This document shows positions 17,431-28,907 of a DNA stretch of 64,000 bases, piece after piece. The position numbers and the translations under genes were made by a program. Below the pieces are notes generated by a model, which saw only the letters and a program-made list of their open reading frames with translations, was not told the origin of the DNA and ran no database searches. Every line of letters starts with the position of its first letter. The first letter of the stretch is position 1. The stretch is from NCBI GenBank assembly GCA_035276475.1, contig DATELQ010000039.1, forward strand, positions 8,207-72,206. Reading direction: 5' to 3'. The stretch comes from DATDFB01 sp035276475 (GTDB lineage Bacteria; Acidobacteriota; Thermoanaerobaculia; Gp7-AA8).

Positions 17431-18232
17431 GCGCGCTATCTTTGCGAATGCTGTGCACACTGTAAAGGGCGATGCCCTCCCCCATTTGCGCGAACTGTTC
17501 GCGCACGCGAATGACACGCCGTATGACCTGGTGGCGGTGACCGGGGAGAAGTGCTTCGAAGACGGCGTAGCCGGCCCGCCGGTCGTGACGGTGTATGGCG
17601 ACTTTCTTGGTTGCTCCGTGACGTGTGGTCAATATTTGCGCCTCCTGGCCGTGCATCGCGATCACCGCGGCCGCGGAATCGGTACAGAGCTCGTGCGCGA
17701 GGCATACGCCCGCGGCGCGCGCGTAGTCGGCGCGGAGGCCGGCAATTACTTCACGCCCGGCGCGCCATTGGCGTTATTTGGCTTTTTCGACCGGTTCGGC
17801 CATAAGACCGCCGAAACGCAGAATTTGATTTGTAAGACCCCTCTCCCCGCGAGCGGGGAGAGGGTGGCCGAAGGCCGGGTGAGGGGCGCCATCCTCGACT
17901 TCATCAAAAAAGAATTCGGAAAGATCTGGCACTTCGAAGCTCAAAAAGCCCAAACCCTCCATTACATCGAAGAGGCCGGAGAGATCGCCGGCTTCGCCGC
18001 CCACTCCGCCAACAACCGCCCCCTCGGCTTTTTCGGCCCCACCGGCGTCGCCAAACACCTCCGCGGCCGCGGCTACGGCGCACGACTCTTGCTCGCATCG
18101 CTCGCGGACATGCGCGTGCACGGCTTCGAGACCGCCATCATCCCCTGGACCGACGCGCTCGAGTTCTACCGAAAAACCTGCGGCGCCACGGTCCACGGGC
18201 GCTTCGCGACGTTTACGCTTGAGGACGCGTAG
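17429..18232 (+). CDS. Tandem GNAT acetyltransferase with an in-frame palindromic repeat between its domains
   Basis: The 267-residue protein holds two GNAT domains: residues ~1-130, acetyl-CoA loop HRDHRGRGIGTEL; and ~155-267, loop HLRGRGYGARLLLA. Between them, residues ~137-153 (TPLPASGERVAEGRVRG) are encoded by a REP-type palindrome at 17838-17886. The insertion keeps the frame and probably lengthens the linker. Substrate unknown. An alternative ATG two codons earlier (17423) is possible. The start is head-to-head with trxC, so its promoter must lie inside that gene. The 3' end overlaps the TIR/NDT-like gene by 20 bases. Confidence 0.75.
   Translation: MRAIFANAVHTVKGDALPHLRELFAHANDTPYDLVAVTGEKCFEDGVAGPPVVTVYGDFLGCSVTCGQYLRLLAVHRDHRGRGIGTELVREAYARGARVVGAEAGNYFTPGAPLALFGFFDRFGHKTAETQNLICKTPLPASGERVAEGRVRGAILDFIKKEFGKIWHFEAQKAQTLHYIEEAGEIAGFAAHSANNRPLGFFGPTGVAKHLRGRGYGARLLLASLADMRVHGFETAIIPWTDALEFYRKTCGATVHGRFATFTLEDA
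17838..17886. repeat. REP-like palindrome inserted in the GNAT coding sequence
   Basis: CCCTCTCCCC (17839-17848) and GGGGAGAGGG (17855-17864) form a perfect 10-bp stem with a GCGAGC loop, followed by TGGCCGAAGGCCGGGTGAGG. This is a widespread intergenic element form that I recognise from many high-GC genomes. Its presence inside a reading frame, with length compatible with the frame, is unusual. Confidence 0.85.
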
Positions 18233-18917
18233 GACGCCTTCGAACTTGATTCTTCGAGATGAAGCTGGGCAGTCCGAAGTGCAGCTTGCGGAACAGTTCC
18301 TCGTACGTCGCGTACTGGATCCGGAAAAGACCCTGCAGATCGGACGGAATCGTGGCCTGCGGATTCCCGACGTACTCCGTCAGGATTGTCGGAATCCCGA
18401 GGGCGTAGGCGATGCCGACTTCAATGTAGACGTTCGGACGGTCAGCGGTGTCGCGGTTGTCGAAAATGCACATATCCGCGCTCCGGATGCTGTTCACGAC
18501 GTCCTGGAAGATATCGGACGCTGACAGATCCTGTGCCGGCCACCTCATCTGGATCTCATATGGGCTCAGCACGTGTTGAAGGTTGAAGCGGAGCGGTCCT
18601 TCGATCTCTTTGATGAATCGATGTCCGACGAAGCAACGGATCGGTTTTCTGCTGCTTCGACGGAGATGGGGAAGAAGGAACGGGAACTTCGTGCCATCGG
18701 TCTCTCGAAGGTAGACGAGGCGCATCGCTCCGGCCTGCGGCACTTCTACCGGATATGGTGAGTTCTCGAAGAGAGCAACCGCGCAACGCTCGAGCTCCGG
18801 CGTCATGAGCGCCGCCTGGCAGAGAAAGTAGCCATCCTGAGGCAGAAGACCGCAGACGAAACGGTGCTCGTAAAAGTCGGCTAGAAATTCGCGGACGAAG
18901 AGCAGTGGATCAACCAC
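18213..18917 (-). CDS. TIR/nucleoside-deoxyribosyltransferase-like protein co-transcribed with an ECF sigma factor
   Basis: The 234-residue product has an unrecognised N-terminal part (1-~90) and a C-terminal TIR-like Rossmann domain: CFVGHRFIKEIEGPLRFNL, ADMCIFDNRD, then NVYIEVGIAYALGIPTILTE. The Glu in VYIEVG occupies the position of the catalytic residue in the NDT/TIR family. These domains hydrolyse NAD or transfer deoxyribose, and occur in several defence systems. The GTG start lies three bases after the stop codon of the sigma factor gene. Function in defence or signalling is inference. Confidence 0.6.
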   Translation of the reverse strand: MVDPLLFVREFLADFYEHRFVCGLLPQDGYFLCQAALMTPELERCAVALFENSPYPVEVPQAGAMRLVYLRETDGTKFPFLLPHLRRSSRKPIRCFVGHRFIKEIEGPLRFNLQHVLSPYEIQMRWPAQDLSASDIFQDVVNSIRSADMCIFDNRDTADRPNVYIEVGIAYALGIPTILTEYVGNPQATIPSDLQGLFRIQYATYEELFRKLHFGLPSFISKNQVRRRPTRPQA

Positions 18918-18919
18918 TG

Positions 18920-19474
18920 CTAGCCCGCTTTGCGATATGGATCGACGAAGCCTTTGACAACGTGCTCGAGGTCGCGCGTCGATTTACCCAGATAGGTCTT
19001 CGCAGCTTTTCTGATGCACTCATTAAGCAGCTTCTGCGCGTACTTAGGCTGGACGCCAAGCCTTTCGGCGATCTCGGCAATCCCACACCCTTCGTAGTAA
19101 CGCATCTGCAGGATCATCCGATAGCGCGGTGGCAACGATTCGAGGACAGCGCGCGCGGTCAAGTGGTCAGGCAGCTCGTTGCGGATATCTCGGGAGTCCG
19201 GGGCTTCTAGCTCCAACAGGTCTTCGATTCCCGAGGTCTCCCCGGTGCGGCCGTGCTCACGCCAGTAATACCTGCTGGCGTGGCAAATCCCTCCGAGCAG
19301 CCAAGCATGCACATCCTGGACGACATCTTTTCTTTTGAGATAGTGCACGAAAACTTCATGAACTAGCGTTTCAGCTTCTGATGCGGGTACGCCGAACTTC
19401 CTCACGGCGATCGAAACGAGGAACGGGAACTCCTTGACATAGATTTGCTCGAACTCAGCATCAGGCTCCGTCAC
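18920..19474 (-). CDS. ECF-type RNA polymerase sigma factor
   Basis: The 184-residue protein shows region 2 (IYVKEFPFLVSIAVRKFGVP, VFVHYLKRKD, HAWLLGGICHASRYYWREHG) and region 4 (LESLPPRYRMILQMRYYEGC, IAEIAERLGVQPKYAQKLLN), the recognition helix for the -35 element. No anti-sigma gene lies next to it. The GTG start (VTEPDAEF) is chosen since an extension to an upstream ATG would overlap the divergent PAP2 gene. Base composition is lower in GC than in flanking genes, shared with the TIR-like partner downstream. Confidence 0.85.
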   Translation of the reverse strand: MTEPDAEFEQIYVKEFPFLVSIAVRKFGVPASEAETLVHEVFVHYLKRKDVVQDVHAWLLGGICHASRYYWREHGRTGETSGIEDLLELEAPDSRDIRNELPDHLTARAVLESLPPRYRMILQMRYYEGCGIAEIAERLGVQPKYAQKLLNECIRKAAKTYLGKSTRDLEHVVKGFVDPYRKAG

Positions 19475-19529
19475 ATCCGGAAGTATAGCGCTGGCACTGG
19501 CCCTGAATCCGCGTAGTAGACTCCGCGCC

Positions 19530-20207
19530 GTGAAGAAAGAGAAGCCCAAGCGGCGGCAACGATTCCTGCCTCTGGCCATCGGCACCACCGGCGGCGTCGC
19601 CCTCGCGGCCGTCGCCTTCTGGTTCTTCAAGAAGCAGGCGGAGCACGTCGTCGAAGGGAGCGCCGACCGCTACGACGAAATCATCATGGAAGCGGTGCAC
19701 ACCATCGACAACCCGGCCATGCATCGCACCATGGAAGCGGTCACGCAACTCGGCTCGCACCTCGGCATCTCCGCCGCCGCCGGCCTCACCGCGCTGGCGA
19801 TGCTCAAGGACGGCCGCCGCGACGACGCCTGGACCGTCGTCGTCTCCACCGGCGGCGCCATGGCCATCAACACCATCCTCAAGAACATCTTTCAGCGCCA
19901 GCGCCCGCAGGAGCTGGCGCGGCGCATCAAGCTGCCGAAGTCGCACAGCTTCCCGAGCGGCCACTCGCTGCTCTCCGCGGCTACCTACCCCATCGTCGCG
20001 CACCACTTCGTACAGCACCGCTCGGTGGCGACGCAGGCAATTGTCCACACCGCCGCAACGTTAACGATCCTCGGCGTCGGATTCTCACGCGTGTACTTCG
20101 GCGTACACTTCCCCTCCGACGTCCTGGGAGGTTTCGCGGCCGGTTTCGGATGGCTCGGCCTGACATCGCTCTCGCATACCGTCGTCGACAAAAGAACAGA
20201 GGACTAA
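19530..20207 (+). CDS. PAP2-family membrane phosphatase
   Basis: The 225-residue membrane protein contains the three phosphatase motifs of PAP2: KNIFQRQRP, FPSGHSLLS and SRVYFGVHFPSD, with catalytic His in the last two. Hydrophobic segments flank them. It probably removes phosphate from a lipid or polyprenyl diphosphate at the membrane surface. The start is GTG followed by a Lys-rich segment. Its stop touches the GTG start of the Kgd gene with no gap, so the two are likely co-transcribed. Confidence 0.9.
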   Translation: MKKEKPKRRQRFLPLAIGTTGGVALAAVAFWFFKKQAEHVVEGSADRYDEIIMEAVHTIDNPAMHRTMEAVTQLGSHLGISAAAGLTALAMLKDGRRDDAWTVVVSTGGAMAINTILKNIFQRQRPQELARRIKLPKSHSFPSGHSLLSAATYPIVAHHFVQHRSVATQAIVHTAATLTILGVGFSRVYFGVHFPSDVLGGFAAGFGWLGLTSLSHTVVDKRTED

Positions 20208-23867
<3,660 letters not shown>

Positions 23868-23914
23868 GACGTTTTATGGCCTGTCGCGGCGGGATTCCTC
23901 ATTAAAATCCGCCG

Positions 23915-25045
23915 ATGAACTTTTTGCTAGCGATCACCCTCGCCGCAACCATCAAAAGCATCAACGCTCCGGTCGTCTCGCCGGGCACGACGGGCGACTT
24001 CGTCTTCGTCGCCGGCGGCGACAACCGCCCCACCGCGCACGGCGCGCCATGGCCGCGCGTCCTGCCGACGATCTTCTCGGAGATCCGCCTCATCCAGCCG
24101 GACTTCGTGATCTGGAGCGGCGACACGATCTACGGCTACGGCGACAGTGCGGCGGAGCTCCCTGTCGAATACGCCGAGTTCAAGGCGAAAGCGAAGCGCG
24201 CGGCCGTGCCGCTCATCAACGCGCCCGGTAACCACGAAGTGCACGACATCCAGGGACAGCTGCCGTGCGCCGACCTCGAGACGGAGTTCAAGAAGCACTG
24301 GGGCGACCTCTACGGCTCCTTCGACTACCGTGGCGCACACTTCATCGCCCTCGACACCGAGCAGTGCGGTCACATCGGCGAGATCGCCGGCGCGCAGCTC
24401 GACTGGCTCAAGCAGGACCTCGAGGCGAACAAGAGCGCGCGCGCCATCTTCCTCTTCTTCCACACCGAGATCACCCTCGCGCCGAACGACGAAGACGGCA
24501 AGAACCACCCGCCGCTCACGAACAAGGACGAGCTGCAGGCGCTCTTCGAGAAGTATCCCGTCAAGGCCGTCTTTCAGGGACACGAGCACCTCTTCTACCA
24601 GACCACGATGAACGGCATTCAGTACTTCGTGGCCGGCGGCGCCGGCGCGCCGTTCTACGCGCCGCCGGAAAAGGGCGGCTTCTCGCACTATCTCGTCGTG
24701 GAGATCAAGGGCGACCAGCTCACGTACAAGATCGTCGAGCCCGGGCACCTCTACGCCGAGGAAGGAAAAGCGGCGAAGGCGAGCGAGCACCTCGTCTGGC
24801 TGATCAACTCGAGCGATCTATTGCTTCCCGCGCGGCGCATCGAGACGACTGTCCCGGCGTCGCTCGGCAAGTGCGCCGACCTCGTGGCCGAGTCACGCCT
24901 CGTGAAGTACGACGGCACGGCGATCCCCGTGCCGGTGGCGATCGAGAGCTGCAAGGCGTCGGGGAAGAAGAACGAGCTCACGATCAGCGCCACGGCCGGA
25001 GCGCCGCGGCGGAGCTCCGTGCCGATTTACGTGCACAAAAAGTAG
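23915..25045 (+). CDS. Secreted calcineurin-like metallophosphoesterase
   Basis: The 376-residue protein opens with a short hydrophobic leader (MNFLLAITLAATI) and has the dimetal motifs in order: FVAGGDNRP, WSGDTIYG, APGNHEVHD, a His in FFHTEITL, and FQGHEHLFY. Residues beyond ~285 form a separate beta-rich tail with two Cys that may close a disulfide. Substrate is not determined by sequence; the family includes phosphatases and nucleases of the periplasm. The gene stands alone, 47 bases after kgd. Confidence 0.87.
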   Translation: MNFLLAITLAATIKSINAPVVSPGTTGDFVFVAGGDNRPTAHGAPWPRVLPTIFSEIRLIQPDFVIWSGDTIYGYGDSAAELPVEYAEFKAKAKRAAVPLINAPGNHEVHDIQGQLPCADLETEFKKHWGDLYGSFDYRGAHFIALDTEQCGHIGEIAGAQLDWLKQDLEANKSARAIFLFFHTEITLAPNDEDGKNHPPLTNKDELQALFEKYPVKAVFQGHEHLFYQTTMNGIQYFVAGGAGAPFYAPPEKGGFSHYLVVEIKGDQLTYKIVEPGHLYAEEGKAAKASEHLVWLINSSDLLLPARRIETTVPASLGKCADLVAESRLVKYDGTAIPVPVAIESCKASGKKNELTISATAGAPRRSSVPIYVHKK

Positions 25046-25531
25046 TCACGCCGTTCGCCGCAACAGACTCCTGTGCCACGACTCCTCGGCTTTGCGCTCC
25101 CAGCGGCCGCTGCGGACGTCGCCGAGGCGCTCGGCGAGCGTGTCGAAGACCACGGTGTGGGGGTCGCCGCTGTCGCGGAACGCCGCGCGCGTCACGGCGT
25201 GCACGCCGCCGTCCGCGCCGCGGACGAAGACCCGGTTCGGGTCGAGGATGGCTACGCCGAAGTCGCGCTCGAACTGCCGCAGCAGGCCGAACATCCGGTC
25301 GATCGAGCAGCCGGAGGTCTCGGCATCCTTGTCGACGGCGATGATGAGGAAGCTCCCGTCGCGCAGGTCGCGCGCGGAGGTGACGGGGACGTTGTGCGCG
25401 GCCCAGCTGTCGAGGAATGCGTCGACCTGCTGCAGCATGCGCGCGCTCTGCGCCGCGTCGAGCGCGGGCGAGATGCCGAAGATCCAGATGCGGGCGTGGT
25501 CGTCGAGTTGGTTGAGGTCGATTCGAGGCAT
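25046..25531 (-). CDS. Conserved protein of unknown function (IDLNQL.DHARIWIFG family)
   Basis: The 161-residue protein has the pattern seen in a conserved family found often in Bacteroidetes and other groups: ARIWIFGISPALD, then AHNVPVTSARDLRDGSFLII and SGCSIDRMFGLLRQFERDFG. The Ser-Gly-Cys-Ser-Ile-Asp motif is its most conserved point. Some database entries call these ABC ATPases, but no Walker motif is visible, so I leave it unassigned. The start MPRIDLN is chosen over one ten codons upstream. Divergent from the TerB-like gene by 17 bases. Confidence 0.7.
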   Translation of the reverse strand: MPRIDLNQLDDHARIWIFGISPALDAAQSARMLQQVDAFLDSWAAHNVPVTSARDLRDGSFLIIAVDKDAETSGCSIDRMFGLLRQFERDFGVAILDPNRVFVRGADGGVHAVTRAAFRDSGDPHTVVFDTLAERLGDVRSGRWERKAEESWHRSLLRRTA

Positions 25532-25548
25532 CGGTTTAAACTCCGGTC

Positions 25549-26010
25549 GTGAGCTTCGCAAAATTGATGCAGCGCTTCAAGAGCGGCGCCGAGGCGGAGG
25601 AGAAACGGCAGGACCCGCTGCGCCTGGCCACGGCGGCGATCCTACTCGACATCGCCTACGCCGACGGCAACTTCACGCCGGCTGAGGACGGCGACATTCT
25701 CGGGTTTCTCAAGCGCGCGTTCGCGCTCGACGACGGCGAGGCACGCGACCTCGTCGCCGCCGCCGGCGAGATCCGCGCACACACGATCGACCACTTCGCC
25801 CTGACGAACTACATCCGCAAGAACAGCCCGCTGGAGCGGCGCATCGAGATCGTGCGCACGATGTGGCGCATGGTCTACAGCGACGGCCGCCTCACCGACT
25901 ACGAGAATTATCTCGTCCGCAAGCTCGCCGACCTGCTGGGACTGGAGCACCACGTCATGATCGGCGCGAAAGTTGATGTGCTGCGGGAACTGGGGATCGC
26001 AACGGAGTGA
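25549..26010 (+). CDS. TerB-like tellurite-resistance/Co-chaperone-type domain protein
   Basis: This 153-residue all-helical protein matches the TerB domain: LATAAILLDIAYADGNFTPA, EDGDILGFLKRAF, then the second half with TMWRMVYSDGRLTDYENYLV and RKLADLLGLEH. The two A/S-DG acidic loops are the putative metal-binding sites of the fold. No other ter gene is near, so a link to tellurite is doubtful. The stop overlaps the next gene's GTG start (GTGA). Confidence 0.8.
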   Translation: MSFAKLMQRFKSGAEAEEKRQDPLRLATAAILLDIAYADGNFTPAEDGDILGFLKRAFALDDGEARDLVAAAGEIRAHTIDHFALTNYIRKNSPLERRIEIVRTMWRMVYSDGRLTDYENYLVRKLADLLGLEHHVMIGAKVDVLRELGIATE

Positions 26011-27035
26011 CCGAGCACCATCACGCTGCAATCATCGGCGCCGGCCCGATCGGCATCGAGCTCGCCGTAGCCATGAAGCGGGCCGGCGTCGACTACGTGC
26101 ACTTCGACGCCGGGCAGATCGGCACGACCATCGCCTGGTATCCGATCCAGATGCTCTTCCACTCCAGCGCCGACCGCCTTTCGCTCGCCGGCGTGCCGAT
26201 CCAGGAGCCGATGCAGCAGAAACCGACGCGCGAGGAGTACCTCGCCTACCTCCGCTCCGTCGTGCTGCAGTTCGACCTCGAGATCCGGACGTACGAGCGC
26301 GTCGAGTCGGCGGCGCGCCTGCCGCGCGGCGGCTTCGAGCTCCGCACGCGCGCCGTCGACGGCGAGCACCGCGTGCGCGCCGACAACGTCGTCCTCGCCG
26401 TCGGCGCCATGCACGTGCCGAGGCTCCTGAACATCCCCGGCGAAGACTTGGCCCACGTGCACCACTACTTCCGCGACCCGCACGACTACTTCGCCAAGAA
26501 GCTCCTCGTCGTCGGCGGCCGCAACTCCGCGGTCGAGGCGGCCGTGCGCTGCCAGCGCGCCGGCGCTGAGGTCACGCTCTCGCACCGCGGCGCCGACTTC
26601 GATCCGAAGTCCGTGAAGTTCTGGCTCCTGCCGGAGATCCGCTCCATGATCCGCGACGGGCGCGTGCGCTACCTCCCGCAAACGTGCCCGCTCGAGATCG
26701 GGAACGGCACGGTGCGGCTCGTGTCAACCGCGAGCGGCGACGAGCAGATCGTCGACGCCGACTTCGTTCTGGCCATGACCGGCTACCGGCAGTCGACGCC
26801 GCTCTTCGAGATGCTCGGCGTGGCCATGGAAGGCGCCGACCGCAAGCCGCACTACGATCCGGAGACGATGGAGACGAACGTCCCGGGCGTCTTCATCGCC
26901 GGCACTGCCATCGCAGGGACGCCGGTCGAGCGCGTCAGCGTCATCGTCGAGACCTGCCACGTGCACGTGCCGCGCATCGTCGGCGCGATCACAGGGCGGC
27001 GGGTGATGGCGGTCGACGGGCCTACGGACGATTAG
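26007..27035 (+). CDS. YpdA-like FAD-dependent NAD(P)H:disulfide oxidoreductase
   Basis: The 342-residue flavoprotein has an N-terminal FAD Rossmann motif (AAIIGAGPIGIELAVAMKRA), a central NAD(P) motif (LLVVGGRNSAVEAAVRCQRA) and a C-terminal FAD segment (NVPGVFIAGTAIAGTP). A redox-active CxxC is missing, which separates it from thioredoxin reductase and fits the YpdA/bacillithiol-disulfide-reductase group. Whether this organism makes bacillithiol cannot be seen here. It is translationally coupled to the TerB-like gene and overlaps the convergent agmatinase-family gene by 14 bases. Confidence 0.82.
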   Translation: MTEHHHAAIIGAGPIGIELAVAMKRAGVDYVHFDAGQIGTTIAWYPIQMLFHSSADRLSLAGVPIQEPMQQKPTREEYLAYLRSVVLQFDLEIRTYERVESAARLPRGGFELRTRAVDGEHRVRADNVVLAVGAMHVPRLLNIPGEDLAHVHHYFRDPHDYFAKKLLVVGGRNSAVEAAVRCQRAGAEVTLSHRGADFDPKSVKFWLLPEIRSMIRDGRVRYLPQTCPLEIGNGTVRLVSTASGDEQIVDADFVLAMTGYRQSTPLFEMLGVAMEGADRKPHYDPETMETNVPGVFIAGTAIAGTPVERVSVIVETCHVHVPRIVGAITGRRVMAVDGPTDD

Positions 27036-28041
27036 TTAGCAGCGCGAAGCCGATCATCTTGTAGAGCAAGCGCGCGCCGACGTTCGCGTCCCACTCCGTC
27101 GCGCCCGGCGCGACTTCGCAGAGATCGAGGCCGACGATGCGCTTCTTCGCCCGGACGAGCGCGCGAAGGAGGCCGATCGCTTCATTCCACGACAGGCCGC
27201 CGGGAACCGGCGTCCCGGTGCCGGGGCAGAGCGTCGGGTCGAGGCCGTCGATGTCCCACGAGAGATAGACGTCGCGCGGGAGCTGCGCCACGATCTCGTC
27301 GGCGATCGCGGCGAACGGCGTCCCCTGCTCCTTTCGCGCGGCGACGTCAGCGTCGAAGAACGTGACGATGCGGCCGCCCGAGCCTTCGATCATCGCGCTC
27401 TCGGCGTTGCCGAGGTCGCGGACGCCGGCCTGCACGAGCTTCGCGACGTTGCCCAAGCGCGTCATCACGCAGTGGAAGATCGACGCGTGCGACCAGGTGA
27501 AGCCCTCGTACGCGTCGCGAAGATCGGCGTGCGCGTCGAGGTGGAGAATGCCGAGGAGGGGAAAGCGCTCGGCGTGGGCGCGGATCGCGCCGAAGGGAAC
27601 CGAGTGATCGCCGCCGAGCGTCACCACGAGCTTCCCTTGCTCGAGCAGCGCCGACGTCTCTTCGTACACCCACTCGTTCAGCTGCTCGCTCACTTCGTTG
27701 ACCGCCGCCGCGGCGCGGCGCGTCTCATCGTCGACCGCGCCGCCGCGCGCGATTACGACCTGTGCGAGCCGCTTCGCGTCGTCGTTCCAGCGCACCACGC
27801 GCGGCTCCTCGTCGAGCATCGCGATGCCGGCTTCGTAGGGGCGGCCGGTCTCGCGGTCGAAGAGGTCGACCTGCTTCGAGGCCTCGAAAATCGCCCGCGG
27901 TCCGCCGGCCGTGCCGCCGCCGTACGACGTCGTCGCCTCGAACGGCACGGGCAGAATCACCACGCGCGCGTCGTCCGGCGTGTGCGGCAGCCCGTAGATG
28001 CCGGAGCCCTCGCCGACGGCGGCATCGGGGTCGAAGGCCAT
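27022..28041 (-). CDS. Agmatinase/arginase (ureohydrolase) family protein
   Basis: The 339-residue enzyme carries the ureohydrolase manganese motifs: LGGDHSVPFGA, HLDAHADLRDAYEG and LSWDIDGLDPTLCPGTGTPV. The SxDxDxxDP form with PGTGTPVPGG is typical of agmatinase-type members (hydrolysis of a guanidino group to urea). Exact substrate is not certain, since guanidinobutyrase and others share the motifs. Its start overlaps the stop of the small zinc-ribbon gene upstream, suggesting a two-gene operon. Confidence 0.85.
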   Translation of the reverse strand: MAFDPDAAVGEGSGIYGLPHTPDDARVVILPVPFEATTSYGGGTAGGPRAIFEASKQVDLFDRETGRPYEAGIAMLDEEPRVVRWNDDAKRLAQVVIARGGAVDDETRRAAAAVNEVSEQLNEWVYEETSALLEQGKLVVTLGGDHSVPFGAIRAHAERFPLLGILHLDAHADLRDAYEGFTWSHASIFHCVMTRLGNVAKLVQAGVRDLGNAESAMIEGSGGRIVTFFDADVAARKEQGTPFAAIADEIVAQLPRDVYLSWDIDGLDPTLCPGTGTPVPGGLSWNEAIGLLRALVRAKKRIVGLDLCEVAPGATEWDANVGARLLYKMIGFALLTNRP

Positions 28042-28331
28042 CAGTCCATGTCCATCGGATTCACGTACTTCTCGTCCGACGACTCCGCCTTCTTCATCGC
28101 CTCCTTGAAGCGCTCCTCCAGGATGCGGGCGCGGTCCTTCTGGCTCTCCATGTTTTTGTCGAACTTCTTCTCCAGCTCGCTCTTCTGCGAGTCGAGGTTC
28201 GCCACCATCGCTTCCAGCGACAGCCCGGACTTCGGGTCCTTCTTTTTATGGAGGAGGACCTCTCCGGAGAGACGGTCGACGACGATCAGGGACTCGCAGC
28301 AGGGGCAGGTGATCTCGAAGTTGGCGGCCAT
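28041..28331 (-). CDS. Small zinc-ribbon plus coiled-coil protein
   Basis: The 96-residue protein begins with a single-CxxC knuckle (ITCPCCESLIVVDRLSGEVL) and continues as a charged coiled coil (KSELEKKFDKNMESQKDRAR ...). I do not recognise a named family. It precedes the agmatinase-family gene, sharing one base between its stop and that start, and may be its structural or regulatory partner; this is inference. Confidence 0.65.
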   Translation of the reverse strand: MAANFEITCPCCESLIVVDRLSGEVLLHKKKDPKSGLSLEAMVANLDSQKSELEKKFDKNMESQKDRARILEERFKEAMKKAESSDEKYVNPMDMD

Positions 28332-28390
28332 GACGGCGAAGATTCTAGTGCCGAAGGGGCCGGCAATGCGTCTACAGACCAGAACTTGCA

Positions 28391-28430
28391 GTATCCTTGT
28401 GATTCCCTATTGCTCCTTGTTGATCCTTGT
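28391..28430 (+). promoter_or_regulatory. Four 10-bp-phased operator-like repeats
   Basis: Four consecutive 10-base blocks share the core TCCTTGT: exact at 28394-28400, 28414-28420 and 28424-28430, degenerate (TCCCTAT) at 28404-28410. The spacing of one helical turn places all copies on the same face of DNA. The last copy overlaps the likely -35 element of the XRE regulator gene, as expected for an autoregulatory operator. Confidence 0.65.
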
Positions 28431-28454
28431 AGTACTCTTCGCGGACCTTATATC
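28427..28454 (+). promoter_or_regulatory. Putative promoter of the XRE regulator
   Basis: TTGTAG (28427-28432) and TATATC (28449-28454) are separated by 16 bases and lie 40 bases upstream of the start codon. The match to the housekeeping consensus is moderate. A GAGGAGAG ribosome site follows at about 28479-28486. Confidence 0.45.
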
Positions 28455-28493
28455 GGGAGTGGCGGGGAGGGAAAAGTCGAGGAGAGCGTTGCC

Positions 28494-28907
28494 ATGGATC
28501 TGGTTCTGAAGCTTCGTGAAGTACGCCGCATGCGCTGCCTGACTCAGAAGGACGTTGCCCGGATCTCGGGCGTCGGAGAGAAGACGATCAGCTCGTTCGA
28601 GACCGGCGAGCGGATCGGCTCGATCAAGCTCGCGCAGCTCAAACGGATGCTCGCCGCATACGGCTTGACGGAGGCCGAATTCTTCGGCGCAACGGTCGAA
28701 AAAGAGATCGCGCCGTGGGAGCTCGACGAGAATCAGCGGGAGACCGCGCAGCTATTAGACGACCTGCGCGCGCTGCCGGACCCCATGCAGCGGAACCTGC
28801 TGGCGAAGTTCCGGCTGATGGTCGAGACGGTGACGGACGTTCACGGCGAGCCGCCCTTCCACGCTGCGCGTCCGAGGGATCGTGCCTCAGCCGAGCGCTT
28901 GGCGTAA
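28494..28907 (+). CDS. XRE-family transcriptional regulator
   Basis: The 137-residue protein has an N-terminal Cro/CI-type helix-turn-helix (LREVRRMRCLTQKDVARISG then TISSFETGERIGSIKLAQLK) covering residues ~5-60. A helical C-terminal part follows (~80-120), with no known sensor fold. The four phased repeats upstream suggest cooperative binding and control of its own gene. The ATG at 28494 is supported by GAGGAGAG. Its 3' end overlaps the convergent PLP-enzyme gene by 21 bases. Confidence 0.88.
   Translation: MDLVLKLREVRRMRCLTQKDVARISGVGEKTISSFETGERIGSIKLAQLKRMLAAYGLTEAEFFGATVEKEIAPWELDENQRETAQLLDDLRALPDPMQRNLLAKFRLMVETVTDVHGEPPFHAARPRDRASAERLA

Noticed and set aside
17838..17886. Frameshift splitting the GNAT gene
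   Set aside because: The reading frame stays open through the element and both GNAT domains are in the same frame.
25046..25531. ABC transporter ATPase
   Set aside because: Similar proteins are sometimes named so, but no Walker A, signature or Walker B motif can be seen.
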